Shown: positions 54,310 to 63,114, counted from the first letter of the stretch. The stretch: DNA of 64,000 nt from an uncultured Bacteroidia bacterium (GCA_943789165.1 CALSTB010000005.1:217001-281000); one strand, 5' to 3'. The notes: a model not told the origin generated them from the letters alone. Translations and numbers: made by a program.

Positions 54310-54831
54310 ATGACATTATTTAATGAAACATATGTAGAAAAATTGTATTACAAATCAGACCAATTGATGTCTGAGGGCGAATACGCAGAAGCAAAAGAAG
54401 TATTGATTGAATTGTTGGGTGAAGATCCTACTTATGCATTGGCACACAACGCATTAGGTTGGTTGTACACCCACAAATTGTTGAACTACGAGAAAGCTGA
54501 AGTGCACTTGAAGTTGTCTATCAAGTATGGCAAGGGCGTTGTGGTTGCTTACACCAACTACGTGTCGTTGTTGTTAGAAACAAACAAATACACTGAGTTG
54601 AGAGCGTTTGTGGAAGCAAACATCGAAGTGCAAGGCATCGACAAAGCGTACTTTTTGGCAATGAAAGCGATCACCTACGAAGTGGAAACGAGATACGCCA
54701 TGGCTTTGAAAACTTTGAAAGAAGCAAAGACATATGCGTTGAACGACGCTTTCATCCAAGCGATTGAAACCGACGTAGCTCGGGTGAATCGTAAAATGGG
54801 AAAGTTCGCAAAATTGATAGCTTTATTTTAA
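54310..54831 (+). CDS. Small cytosolic TPR protein
   Basis: 173 residues, wholly helical, with three or four TPR-like units (AYAEAKEVLIELLGEDPTYALAHN is shortened here to AKEVLIELLGEDPTYALAHN, then LLNYEKAEVHLKLSIKYG). No signal peptide. Its codon use is strongly biased, so it may be well expressed. It follows rtcB by 72 nt. Partner unknown. Confidence 0.8.
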   Translation: MTLFNETYVEKLYYKSDQLMSEGEYAEAKEVLIELLGEDPTYALAHNALGWLYTHKLLNYEKAEVHLKLSIKYGKGVVVAYTNYVSLLLETNKYTELRAFVEANIEVQGIDKAYFLAMKAITYEVETRYAMALKTLKEAKTYALNDAFIQAIETDVARVNRKMGKFAKLIALF

Positions 54832-54833
54832 CC

Positions 54834-54863
54834 AAATCCCACCTGCAACGGTGGGATTTTTTT
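54834..54863 (+). terminator. Terminator between the convergent TPR and icmF genes
   Basis: AAATCCCACC pairs with GGTGGGATTT around TGCAAC, with seven T on the plus strand. It lies 3 nt after the TPR stop and may serve both directions. Confidence 0.88.
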
Positions 54864-54864
54864 G

Positions 54865-57800
54865 TTACATATTTCTTCTGTATTGTCCACCTACTTCAAA
54901 CAACGATTCGGTAATCTGACCTAGGGAGCAATACTTACAAGCTTCCATTAAGGCGTCGAAAACGTTTCCATTACGTAGAGCAGTTTGTTGCACTTGTTTG
55001 ATTTGTTCTGCAGCTTCGTCTTTGTACCGCGTTTGTAAATCCGTGAGTGTGTTGATTTGGAATTCTTTTTCTTCTGTTGTAGCTCGGATTACCTCTTTTG
55101 GCAAAATGGTAGGAGATCCTTTGCTACTCAGGAACGTATTAACCCCAATAATTGGAAATTCTCCAGTGTGTTTTAAGGTTTCGTAATACAGACTTTCTTC
55201 TTGAATCTTAGACCGCTGATACATGGTTTCCATCGCCCCAAGAACGCCTCCACGATCCGTGATTTTGTCAAATTCGGTTAATACCGCCTCTTCTACTAAT
55301 TCAGTGAGTTCTTCAATGATGAAAGAACCTTGTAATGGGTTCTCATTTTTAGAAAGCCCCAATTCTCTATTGATAATAAGTTGAATCGCAACTGCACGTC
55401 GAACACTTTCTTCAGTAGGTGTCGTAATGGCCTCGTCATAAGCGTTGGTGTGTAAACTGTTACAGTTGTCGTAAATAGCGTATAAAGCCTGAAGTGTTGT
55501 TCTAATATCGTTGAAGTCAATTTCTTGTGCGTGTAAACTACGGCCACTGGTTTGAATGTGGTACTTCAACATTTGGCTTCGTTCATCAGCCCCATATTTT
55601 AACTTCATCGCCTTAGCCCAGATACGTCGTGCAACGCGACCAATAACCGCATATTCTGGGTCAATGCCGTTCGAAAAGAAAAACGATAGGTTTGGACCAA
55701 AGTCGTTGATATCCATGCCACGACTTAAGTAGTATTCTACATAGGTAAAACCATTTGCCAGCGTAAAGGCCAATTGCGAAATTGGATTAGCTCCAGCTTC
55801 AGCGATGTGGTAGCCTGAAATGGAAACAGAGTAGAAGTTCCGCACTTTATTTTGAATAAAGTAGTCTTGAACGTCTCCCATTAATCTCAGAGCAAATTCC
55901 GTTGAGAAAATGCAAGTGTTTTGCGCCTGATCTTCTTTTAATATGTCGGCTTGCACCGTGCCACGCACCTGACTTAAAGTGCTGGCTTTTATTTGGTTAT
56001 ATACGTCTTGAGGCAATACTTTGTCGCCGGTCAAGCCTAATAACATAAGACCTAAACCGTCGTTGCCTTCTGGCAAGTCCCCATTGTACTTCGGTTGTTT
56101 AGTGCCTTTGGCTGAGAAGTAGGCGTCAATCTTAGCGCGCACCTCTTTTTCCAACCCGTTTTCTTTAATGTATAATTCGCATTTCTGGTCGATGGCCGCA
56201 TTCATAAAATATCCAAGCAACATTGGCGCTGGACCGTTAATCGTCATCGACACAGATGTCATTTGATGTGCCAGATTGAAACCCGAATACAGTTTCTTGG
56301 CATCATCTAAACAGCATATGCTCACACCCGCATTTCCAATTTTACCATAGATGTCTGGACGATAGTCCGGATCATTGCCATAAAGCGTTACAGAATCAAA
56401 GGCTGTACTGAGTCTTTTGGCGGGCATTTCACTACTTAAGTAATGAAATCGTTTGTTGGTTCTTTCTGGTCCACCTTCTCCGGCAAACATTCTTGTTGGG
56501 TCTTCACCTTGTCGTTTAAACGGGTAAATACCAGCAGTGTATGGGAATTTTCCTGGAACATTTTCTTGTAAGTTCCATTGCAATACATCGCCCCAGGCCT
56601 CATACTTAGGTAGGGAAACCTTGCTGATTTTTTGGTGAGAAAGCGACTCCGTTTTGGTTTCGACCTTGATCTCTTTATTTCGGACGAAGTACGAATAGAT
56701 GTCGTTTGCGTACGCAGCTTTCACGTCTTCCCATTCGTCGAGTAGTACCTTTAGTTTTGGATCAAAATCCAAAGAAATGGTTGCGTATGTTTCTTCTAAA
56801 TCTTTTATTAATCTGTCAGAATCAGTGACTTGCGACTCACGGATGGTGTCGATTGTTTTGCGTATGCTAAATAATTTTTGGGCTATTTCAGATTGTGACT
56901 TTGCCCATTTGTCGTAACCTCTGTTGCTTTCTGAAATTTCTGAGAGATAGCGAACGCGTTGCGGCGGGATGATGTAAATCTTTTCAGACTCTTCTACTTC
57001 TTCACCGTATGACGATGTAAATCCAGCAGAAGTCTTTTTGTTTATAGTATCGATGAGGGCGCCGTAGAGTGCGTTAACTCCAGGGTCGTTAAATTGACTG
57101 GCAATGGTGCCAAATACGGGCATGCTGTCAACTTCCTCTTCAAACAGTTTGTGGTTTCTTTGGAATTGTTTTTTAACGTCTCGTAATGCGTCTAAGGCTC
57201 CACGCTTGTCGAATTTGTTGATGGCAATCACATCAGCGAAATCCAACATGTCGATTTTCTCTAGTTGTGTAGCTGCACCGTATTCCGGAGTCATGACATA
57301 TAAACTCAAATCACTGTGGTCGGTGATTTCTGTATCACTTTGTCCTATGCCTGAGGTTTCCAATACAATAAGGTCATAACCCGCTACTTTTAATATATCT
57401 TTTGCCGTGTCGATATGTGCCGATAGAGCCAAATTCGCTTGTCGTGTAGCGAGTGAGCGCATGTACACACGTTCATTCCGAATACTGTTCATGCGTATTC
57501 TGTCGCCTAACAATGCACCACCAGTTTTACGCTTACTTGGATCAACAGAAATAATGGCAATAGTCTTTTCTGGGAAGTCATGTAAGAATCTTCTTACCAG
57601 TTCATCCACTAAGCTACTCTTCCCGGCACCGCCAGTTCCAGTGATTCCCAAAACGGGAGTGGAGATTGTAGCAGCTTCTTTTTTTATACCGTTTAGTAAG
57701 TCCTTGTTTTCCTCCGGATAGTTTTCCGCCGCCGAAATCACGCGGGCGATCGACATTTTATTTTTATGCCTGAATGATTCCACTTCGCCATTAAGAGAAT

Positions 57801-58245
57801 AACCTGTCGGGAAGTCGGATTGCTCAACTAAGTCGTTGATCATGCCTTGTAATCCCATAGACCTGCCGTCATCCGGATGATAGATTCTTGTTATGCCATA
57901 CGACTGCAAGTCTTCAATCTCAGAAGGGAGGATGGTGCCACCGCCACCACCAAACAATTTGATGTGGCTAGCTCCTTTTTCTTTCAGTAAGTCGTACATG
58001 TATTTGAAGTACTCATTATGACCGCCTTGATAGCTAGTCATAGCAATGGCATTAGCATCTTCTTGTATTGCGGTGTTGACTACCTCTTCGGCACTTCTGT
58101 CGTGGCCAAGGTGTATCACTTCACAGCCTGTCGCTTGTATAATACGACGCATGACGTTAATGGCGGCATCATGACCGTCAAATAGTGAAGCTGCAGTTAC
58201 AATACGAACTTTGTTTTTAGGAATATAAGGAGGCTGATTTTGCAT
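54865..58245 (-). CDS. icmF: Fused isobutyryl-CoA mutase IcmF
   Basis: 1126 residues in the IcmF domain order. The B12-binding domain (about 10-145) has [11 protein letters not shown] with the cobalt-ligating His 25. The MeaI-type G-protein chaperone (about 195-430) has P-loop [10 protein letters not shown] and NKFDKRG. The acyl-CoA mutase barrel (about 560-1126) follows. Ordinary methylmalonyl-CoA mutase is split into two chains without an internal GTPase. IcmF interconverts isobutyryl-CoA and n-butyryl-CoA and can act on isovaleryl-CoA, in branched-chain acid metabolism. A TATCTTTG -7 element is 18 nt before the ATG; upstream lie the sigma-54 cassettes. Confidence 0.93.
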   Translation of the reverse strand: MQNQPPYIPKNKVRIVTAASLFDGHDAAINVMRRIIQATGCEVIHLGHDRSAEEVVNTAIQEDANAIAMTSYQGGHNEYFKYMYDLLKEKGASHIKLFGGGGGTILPSEIEDLQSYGITRIYHPDDGRSMGLQGMINDLVEQSDFPTGYSLNGEVESFRHKNKMSIARVISAAENYPEENKDLLNGIKKEAATISTPVLGITGTGGAGKSSLVDELVRRFLHDFPEKTIAIISVDPSKRKTGGALLGDRIRMNSIRNERVYMRSLATRQANLALSAHIDTAKDILKVAGYDLIVLETSGIGQSDTEITDHSDLSLYVMTPEYGAATQLEKIDMLDFADVIAINKFDKRGALDALRDVKKQFQRNHKLFEEEVDSMPVFGTIASQFNDPGVNALYGALIDTINKKTSAGFTSSYGEEVEESEKIYIIPPQRVRYLSEISESNRGYDKWAKSQSEIAQKLFSIRKTIDTIRESQVTDSDRLIKDLEETYATISLDFDPKLKVLLDEWEDVKAAYANDIYSYFVRNKEIKVETKTESLSHQKISKVSLPKYEAWGDVLQWNLQENVPGKFPYTAGIYPFKRQGEDPTRMFAGEGGPERTNKRFHYLSSEMPAKRLSTAFDSVTLYGNDPDYRPDIYGKIGNAGVSICCLDDAKKLYSGFNLAHQMTSVSMTINGPAPMLLGYFMNAAIDQKCELYIKENGLEKEVRAKIDAYFSAKGTKQPKYNGDLPEGNDGLGLMLLGLTGDKVLPQDVYNQIKASTLSQVRGTVQADILKEDQAQNTCIFSTEFALRLMGDVQDYFIQNKVRNFYSVSISGYHIAEAGANPISQLAFTLANGFTYVEYYLSRGMDINDFGPNLSFFFSNGIDPEYAVIGRVARRIWAKAMKLKYGADERSQMLKYHIQTSGRSLHAQEIDFNDIRTTLQALYAIYDNCNSLHTNAYDEAITTPTEESVRRAVAIQLIINRELGLSKNENPLQGSFIIEELTELVEEAVLTEFDKITDRGGVLGAMETMYQRSKIQEESLYYETLKHTGEFPIIGVNTFLSSKGSPTILPKEVIRATTEEKEFQINTLTDLQTRYKDEAAEQIKQVQQTALRNGNVFDALMEACKYCSLGQITESLFEVGGQYRRNM

Positions 58246-58263
58246 AATTCAAATAGCGAGTTG

Positions 58264-58271
58264 CAAAGATA
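58264..58271 (-). promoter_or_regulatory. -7 element TATCTTTG of icmF
   Basis: Exact TAnnTTTG 18 nt before the icmF ATG and downstream of the cassette terminator, so icmF need not depend on the sigma-54 promoters. Confidence 0.5.
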
Positions 58272-58288
58272 TTCTTTTCAAAATTTAA

Positions 58289-58323
58289 GTAAAATAAAAG
58301 GCCGCCTAGTTAGGGCGGCCTTT
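58289..58323 (-). terminator. Terminator of sigma-54 cassette 1
   Basis: AAAGGCCGCC pairs with GGCGGCCTTT (58297-58306 with 58314-58323), followed on the minus strand by TATTTT. Directly before it stands the hairpin GCTC-GAGC (58326-58340). Confidence 0.88.
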
Positions 58324-58325
58324 AA

Positions 58326-58340
58326 GCTCGTAATTAGAGC
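58326..58340 (-). other. Conserved hairpin next to the cassette 1 terminator
   Basis: GCTC pairs with GAGC around a 7-nt loop, 2 nt from the terminator stem. Cassette 2 has a GCTCA/TGAGC hairpin in the same place (58731-58744) with a different loop. This suggests a conserved RNA 3' structure. Confidence 0.55.
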
Positions 58341-58363
58341 ATGGTAGTAATCAGTGGTTAGTT

Positions 58364-58489
58364 TTACTTGTCCCTCACGGGCTTAAGTGAGTAGTAGTAC
58401 AAATAGTAAAAACAGAATTTTAAATAATTTTCAAGTAGTAAGTAATAAGTAGTGTAGTATTTATCAAATGTTTTAATTTCTTCGTTCAT
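58364..58489 (-). CDS. Small tyrosine-rich ORF of sigma-54 cassette 1 (41 residues)
   Basis: ATG at 58489 to TAA at 58364 encodes a 41-residue peptide that begins MNEEIKTFDKYYTTYY and contains 11 Tyr, with the stretch FCFYYLYYYSL, and ends KPVRDK. It starts about 7 nt after the predicted sigma-54 transcription start. Cassette 2 shares IKTFDKYYTT. The central part is aromatic and uncharged enough to lie in a membrane. No known family. It could be a real peptide, or an RNA whose sequence happens to be open. Confidence 0.5.
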   Translation of the reverse strand: MNEEIKTFDKYYTTYYLLLENYLKFCFYYLYYYSLKPVRDK

Positions 58490-58507
58490 TTGAACAATTA
58501 ACTAAAG

Positions 58508-58522
58508 GCAATCGGTGTGCCA
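58508..58522 (-). promoter_or_regulatory. Consensus sigma-54 (-24/-12) promoter of cassette 1
   Basis: Minus-strand TGGCAC-ACCGA-TTGC has GG and GC in the exact sigma-54 spacing. The predicted start is near 58496, giving a transcript of about 200 nt to the terminator at 58289. Confidence 0.78.
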
Positions 58523-58625
58523 CAAAATGAAAAAAGTGATAAAAAAGTAAGTTAAACGGCATATAATCAAGTACTTATGTTGAAACGCTTTGGCTGATTG
58601 ACGGTGTGCCAAAATTGGTCATATG

Positions 58626-58657
58626 ATTCATAATGGGAATATATATTCAAAATGGGA
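58626..58657. promoter_or_regulatory. Direct repeat ATTCA(T/A)AATGGGA, likely activator site for cassette 1
   Basis: Two 13-bp copies (58626-58638 and 58645-58657), 12 of 13 equal, are 19 bp apart, near two helical turns. They lie about 110-140 bp upstream of the cassette 1 sigma-54 promoter, a usual enhancer distance. Confidence 0.55.
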
Positions 58658-58702
58658 CAAGGAACGTTTGGTTTGAAGAAGAATCTAAAATTGTGTCTAA
58701 CG

Positions 58703-58730
58703 AAAAAGGCCACCTTGTGGGTGGCCTTTT
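58703..58730 (-). terminator. Terminator of sigma-54 cassette 2
   Basis: AAAAGGCCACC pairs with GGTGGCCTTTT around TTGTG, followed on the minus strand by T. Compared with cassette 1, paired positions differ on both arms (GCCGCC/GGCGGC against GCCACC/GGTGGC), so pairing is kept. Confidence 0.85.
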
Positions 58731-58791
58731 GCTCAAGAGTGAGCTGGTTAATAATAAAGTTAAGTTAATTTAAAAACGCGTTAGCGTTTCA

Positions 58792-58881
58792 TTAAGTAGT
58801 AGAATCAGTAATTAATAACTTCAAGTAGTAAGTAATAAGTAGTGTAGTGTAGTATTTATCAAAAGTCTTAATTGGTGTCAT
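58792..58881 (-). CDS. Paralogous small ORF of sigma-54 cassette 2 (29 residues, probably frameshifted)
   Basis: ATG at 58881 to TAA at 58792 begins MTPIKTFDKYYTT, like cassette 1, then diverges (LLITYYLKLL). Relative to cassette 1 the DNA carries 5 extra bases (a second CACTA unit near 58842-58850), which shifts the frame. Without them it would read on through YYLLLE and stop after VINY. So the peptide is not conserved past residue 13. Confidence 0.4.
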   Translation of the reverse strand: MTPIKTFDKYYTTLLITYYLKLLITDSTT

Positions 58882-58900
58882 CCGATGTGTTAAGTATATT

Positions 58901-58915
58901 CCAATAGGTGTGCCA
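58901..58915 (-). promoter_or_regulatory. Sigma-54-like promoter of cassette 2
   Basis: TGGCAC-ACCTA-TTGG: perfect -24 and one mismatch in the -12 (GG for GC). The distance to its ATG is one base different from cassette 1. Confidence 0.55.
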
Positions 58916-59002
58916 CAACAGATCATCTTGCTTGTTTTTGGTATTTAAAACACTGTAAAACAACATGTTATGTTGAAATATGACAAAAGTTTATAAATGA
59001 AC

Positions 59003-59030
59003 ATAAAATGGAAAATGTCTCATAATGGGA
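59003..59030. promoter_or_regulatory. ATAAAATGGA/ATAATGGGA repeats, likely activator site for cassette 2
   Basis: Two imperfect copies of the same motif found upstream of cassette 1, again about 90-115 bp upstream of the -24/-12. A CATAATGGGAATA core is shared exactly between the two sites (58629-58641 and 59021-59033). Confidence 0.5.
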
Positions 59031-59093
59031 ATAAAGTCCCAAATGTGTTCACAAATTGGTGTATTTATTGGTTTTCGCTATTCCATTTTTTTG

Positions 59094-59101
59094 CACCTTT
59101 G
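59094..59101 (+). promoter_or_regulatory. Near-match -7 element CACCTTTG before nupC
   Basis: One mismatch to TAnnTTTG, with 4 nt (TCCG) before the ATG at 59106. Confidence 0.35.
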
Positions 59102-59105
59102 TCCG

Positions 59106-60446
59106 ATGTACATAATCAAAGGGTTTATAGGCCTTATTGCTTTACTGCTTATAGCATTTTTATTTAGTTCACACAAAAAGTCTATTAACTGGAGACTGGT
59201 TCTTTCGGGAGTTGGAATGCAACTTTTGCTTGCGTTATTAATTTTTAAAGTCCCAGGATTCGATATGGTGTTTGAATGGTTGGCCGCAAGTTTTACCAAA
59301 CTCTTGTCCTTTACAGATGAAGGTGCCCAATTTATATTTGGTACTTGGCCAGATACCGCACAGATATTTTCAGTTCAAAATGTAGACGGTACGTATAAAC
59401 CTGTCGCACATACAATTGGTTATGTGTTTGCCTTTAAGGTTCTGCCAACGATTGTTTTCTTCTCTGCACTTACGTCTTTGTTATATTACTTAGGGATACT
59501 TCAAAAGATTGTATATGGATTTGCTTGGATACTTAGTAAAACCATGCGTCTATCTGGTGCTGAGAGCTTAGCAGCCGCAGCCAACGTGTTTGTTGGTCAG
59601 ACAGAAGCACCCTTGGTCGTAAAGCCATACATCAAGGGCATGACTAAGTCCGAAATTCTTTGTTTGATGACGGGAGGAATGGCCACCATCGCTGGAGGCG
59701 TGTTCGCCGCGTTTATCGGTATGCTCGGAGGTGAGAGTGTAGAAATGCAACAAATGTTTGCCAAACACCTCTTAACCGCATCCGTTTTATCTGCGCCTGC
59801 GGCCATAGTTTTTTCTAAAATGCTGTTACCCGAAAAAGAGAAGGTAGACAAAGACCTAAATATTGATAAGTCTAAAATCGGTTCAGGACCCTTGGAAGCC
59901 ATTTCCATTGGAACGACTGAAGGCATTAAGCTAGCAGTGAACGTAGGTGGAATGATTTTAGTTTTTCTAGCGTTTATAGCCATGATTAACTATTTCCTAT
60001 CTGACGTCATTGGCGCCAATACTGGATTGAACGAATGGGTGCAAAACGTGAGTAATGGTACGTATTCTGAATTTAAGTTACAGATGATTTTAGGCTACCT
60101 ATTCGCACCTATTGCTTGGATCATAGGTATTCCATGGGAAGACACAATCCTAGCTGGACAGTTGTTGGGAGAGAAAACAGTCATCAACGAATTTATCGCT
60201 TACATTTCTTTAGGAAGTATGAAGGACCAAGGGTTATTGGTACATACACGAACCATTGTGATCATGACGTACGCACTATGCGGTTTTTCAAATTTCGCAT
60301 CAATAGGCATACAGATTGGAGGCATTGGGACTATAGCTCCGAATCAACGACCTACGTTAGCCAGACTTGGACTAAAAGCCCTATTAGGAGGAACCTTAGC
60401 TTGTTTAATGACCGCCGCAGTGGCAGGAATATTTTATGCATCATAA
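59106..60446 (+). CDS. nupC: NupC-family concentrative nucleoside transporter
   Basis: 446 residues from MYIIKGFIGLIALLLIAF. The family blocks are AAANVFVGQTEAPLVVKPYI (nucleoside-binding), MTGGMATIAGGVFAAFIGML (shortened) and near the end GFSNFASIGIQIGG. About ten membrane helices. It imports nucleosides with sodium or protons. The longer ORF reaching upstream to 59025 adds residues that do not look like this family. Its end overlaps the next gene by 11 nt. Confidence 0.93.
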   Translation: MYIIKGFIGLIALLLIAFLFSSHKKSINWRLVLSGVGMQLLLALLIFKVPGFDMVFEWLAASFTKLLSFTDEGAQFIFGTWPDTAQIFSVQNVDGTYKPVAHTIGYVFAFKVLPTIVFFSALTSLLYYLGILQKIVYGFAWILSKTMRLSGAESLAAAANVFVGQTEAPLVVKPYIKGMTKSEILCLMTGGMATIAGGVFAAFIGMLGGESVEMQQMFAKHLLTASVLSAPAAIVFSKMLLPEKEKVDKDLNIDKSKIGSGPLEAISIGTTEGIKLAVNVGGMILVFLAFIAMINYFLSDVIGANTGLNEWVQNVSNGTYSEFKLQMILGYLFAPIAWIIGIPWEDTILAGQLLGEKTVINEFIAYISLGSMKDQGLLVHTRTIVIMTYALCGFSNFASIGIQIGGIGTIAPNQRPTLARLGLKALLGGTLACLMTAAVAGIFYAS

Positions 60447-61182
60447 TCCAAATCAAAACAGAGGATTTTTATACGGAGATGGTTTTTTTGAAACCATGCG
60501 GGTGGTTAATTTCACAATCCCTTTGTGGGATTTGCACATGGAAAGAGCCAAAAGAACGGCAGAATATCTTGAAATGGATTGGCTGACGGGTGCTGAAATT
60601 GAGGCATTACGAGTACAGATCGGATATGGTGTAGTGAGTGAATCCTCCATTCTACGCGTAGACTTTTACCGAGATGGAACTGGGACCTATGTACCAGATC
60701 AAAACAACATTAAAACCTCTTTTGACTTTCGTCCTGCTTACTTCCCAAATGCGTCATTTACACTGTATAAGCAAGAATTTGAAGCGGCTTTAAATCTACT
60801 GCCTGTAACACCAGCAGCTATTTATTCTAAAGTGCTAAAACCATGTAATACGATGTCAAACTGCAAAACAAGTTCGGCTTTGTGGTATGTGAAAGCAGGT
60901 CTGCACTTAAGAAGTGTGCCTCACATTGAAGATTTAATCTTATTGAATGAACACAATAGGGTGTGTGAAGGCCTTACAAGCAACGTATTAATTCAGAAAA
61001 ACAAGAAATGGTACGGCGTTGCACAGGAAGAAGGACCTATAGAGGGGGTATATCAACGATTTTTGAGTGATTTAATCGAAATCAACTTTGGAACCATAAC
61101 GACCCAACAGTTGCGAAATGCGGATTGTATTTTACTAACGAATGCGGCACTTGGTATTCGTAAGGTAGAACTAGTTGGCTAA
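60436..61182 (+). CDS. Class IV PLP aminotransferase (ADC lyase/BCAT fold)
   Basis: 248 residues. The fold type IV motifs are RGFLYGDGFFETMRV at the N-terminus and the substrate/cofactor segment RVCEGLTSNVLI; the PLP lysine should be the Lys of SKVLKPCN. It resembles 4-amino-4-deoxychorismate lyase (PabC) or a branched-chain/D-amino acid aminotransferase, which cannot be told apart here. No pabA/B is near. It overlaps nupC by 11 nt and converges with pfkA, overlapping by 12 nt. Confidence 0.85.
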   Translation: MHHNPNQNRGFLYGDGFFETMRVVNFTIPLWDLHMERAKRTAEYLEMDWLTGAEIEALRVQIGYGVVSESSILRVDFYRDGTGTYVPDQNNIKTSFDFRPAYFPNASFTLYKQEFEAALNLLPVTPAAIYSKVLKPCNTMSNCKTSSALWYVKAGLHLRSVPHIEDLILLNEHNRVCEGLTSNVLIQKNKKWYGVAQEEGPIEGVYQRFLSDLIEINFGTITTQQLRNADCILLTNAALGIRKVELVG

Positions 61183-62154
61183 GATTTCTGCCATTTTAAT
61201 CAATTCTGGATTTACGTTTTTAGACTTACTAATAGCTACGTCAAAATCGGTCAAAACCACCTCACCTCCAACGATGCCTACAGCTTTAGATACTTCTCCA
61301 TTTTGTAAGGCACGAACTGCTTCATACCCCAAATGACTCGCTAAAACTCTATCGCGTGCGGATGGGCTACCACCTCGTTGTATATGTCCTAAAATCGTCG
61401 TTCTTACATTTATATCAGAGAATTCTTGTTCAAGCTTTTGCTGAATGGCCAAGGCTCCACCTTGTTTGTCGCCTTCAGCTACCACAATAATCGAAAATGA
61501 TTTTGTTCGTCTTGAATGATTTTTAAAATGGTCTATCAACTTGGCCATTTCACTATTCTCTTCTGGAATAAAAATGGCTTCTGCTCCCCCCGAAATGCCA
61601 ACGGCCAAGGCAATAAAACCAGAATCACGGCCCATCACTTCTACCAAAAATACCCGATTGTGCGAACCTGCGGTATCTCGTATCTTGTCAATGGCGTTTA
61701 CAGCTGTATTAATTGCTGTGTCGTACCCAATCGTGAAATCCGTACCAAATAAATCATTGTCGATAGTACCAGGCAAGCCGATTGTAGGTATCTTGTGCTC
61801 TTCAAATAATTTCAATGCACCTGTGTAACTGCCATTTCCACCTATACATACCAAACCATCGATATGACGGTGACGTAAATTATTTGCCGCTATAGATCTT
61901 CCCTCAGGCGTGAAGAATTCCTTGCACCGAGCAGTCTTTAGCATGGTACCACCATTTTGAATAATATTGGCAACCGACCTTGAATTTAATTCAATGAAAT
62001 CATTGTCAATCATTCCTTGGTACCCTTCCTTGATTCCATACACTTCTATACCGTAGTACGAAGCCGTCCGAACCACAGCCCTGATTGCTGCGTTCATCCC
62101 AGGTGCGTCACCTCCAGAAGTAAATACGCCAATCCTTTTTATCTTCTTGTTCAC
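61171..62154 (-). CDS. pfkA: ATP-dependent 6-phosphofructokinase
   Basis: 327 residues from a GTG (62154). The motifs GGDAPGMNAAIRAVVR, GNGSYTGAL, GTIDNDLFGTDFTIGYDTA (shortened to GTIDNDLFGTDFTIGY), MGRDSGFIA and HIQRGGSPSARDR are those of bacterial PfkA, with the Asp of TIDND as general base. It catalyses the committed step of glycolysis. A TTTTG run 4 nt before the GTG resembles the near-leaderless -7 arrangement. Confidence 0.97.
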   Translation of the reverse strand: MNKKIKRIGVFTSGGDAPGMNAAIRAVVRTASYYGIEVYGIKEGYQGMIDNDFIELNSRSVANIIQNGGTMLKTARCKEFFTPEGRSIAANNLRHRHIDGLVCIGGNGSYTGALKLFEEHKIPTIGLPGTIDNDLFGTDFTIGYDTAINTAVNAIDKIRDTAGSHNRVFLVEVMGRDSGFIALAVGISGGAEAIFIPEENSEMAKLIDHFKNHSRRTKSFSIIVVAEGDKQGGALAIQQKLEQEFSDINVRTTILGHIQRGGSPSARDRVLASHLGYEAVRALQNGEVSKAVGIVGGEVVLTDFDVAISKSKNVNPELIKMAEILAN

Positions 62155-62172
62155 AATGCAAAAGTGTAAAAC

Positions 62173-62205
62173 AAAGGCCGATGAAACTTCATCGGCCTTT
62201 CAATC
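62173..62205 (-). terminator. Terminator between the lipoprotein gene and pfkA
   Basis: A perfect 10-bp stem GGCCGATGAA / TTCATCGGCC with a T-rich minus-strand tail (TTTGTTTT). It ends the lipoprotein transcript just before pfkA. Confidence 0.85.
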
Positions 62206-62220
62206 ATTTATATAATAATC

Positions 62221-63114
62221 TTATTCGTCTTCAACCAATATTTCTAATGAAATAGTGTCGTCAACGCCAATTGAACTTACTTTAACCAAAGCAAATTTAC
62301 CTGTAGCACTCACTGGATTAACAAAAATTACGTCACCAGACTTAATTTCTTGCCATTGAGTTGTAGCAGCACTACTAGTGAATTCAGCTAACAATTCTTT
62401 TGAATCAGTCATTGCGCTGAATTTCCCTACTGTAAGGTTAGTCATGCGAATTTTTGTTGCATTTCTAGCCGACCAATCAGAAGTTTTTAAGAATGCATTC
62501 ACGTCGTCTGAACTAGGTGCTCCGAAGGATGAAGAACCATTGTCATCAACAACATAAATTAAATCCATCATCGCTGCTGAAGCACGAGCTGCAGATAATA
62601 AGTTAACCGACATATCAGTCATGTTTAAAGTTGATCCTACGTTAGAAGACTTTTGGTTTCCTAAAGTGATATCAATTTTACGAACCGCTTTTGGTAAAGC
62701 TGTTCTGTTGAAGGTAATCGACTTAGTAGTTGAGTTACCATCTTTGTCAGCAATTGTAAAGAACCAAGTTTCATTACCTGGCTTGTTTTCTACTGTGTTC
62801 ATGAAATCAATAGTGAAAGTTTCTTTATTGATTGTAGTGTCACACAGAGTACAGTTTAAAGGAGAAACCTGAGTACCACCGTCATAACTAACAGTTACTA
62901 CTAAAGTTTCAATTTTTGAATCATGCGAAGCTGTTAAACCAACTTTAAAATCTGATCCAGAAACGATGTCACCATCAGTAGATGTATATCCATCTCCTGC
63001 TAAGAAATTTAATTTAGGTTTTGTTGGTTCAGGATCTTCTGTTGTACAAGCTGTAAAAGTCAACGCGCTAACAGTAAGTAAGGCGATGAACATTTTGAAT
63101 TTAATGTTTTTCAT
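62221..63114 (-). CDS. Hypothetical lipoprotein with Ig-like fold
   Basis: 297 residues. Lipobox TFTAC (Cys 23) follows a hydrophobic signal; then a TTEDPEPTKP linker. The first half (about 35-140) is Ig-like (FKVGLTASHDSKIETLVV) with a CTLC pair; the second half has IDITLGNQKSSNVGS and VFVNPVSATGKFALVKV, close to the style of Bacteroidetes surface-exposed lipoproteins. Well expressed by codon use. Function unknown. A TATCTTTG element lies about 30 nt upstream. Confidence 0.8.
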   Translation of the reverse strand: MKNIKFKMFIALLTVSALTFTACTTEDPEPTKPKLNFLAGDGYTSTDGDIVSGSDFKVGLTASHDSKIETLVVTVSYDGGTQVSPLNCTLCDTTINKETFTIDFMNTVENKPGNETWFFTIADKDGNSTTKSITFNRTALPKAVRKIDITLGNQKSSNVGSTLNMTDMSVNLLSAARASAAMMDLIYVVDDNGSSSFGAPSSDDVNAFLKTSDWSARNATKIRMTNLTVGKFSAMTDSKELLAEFTSSAATTQWQEIKSGDVIFVNPVSATGKFALVKVSSIGVDDTISLEILVEDE

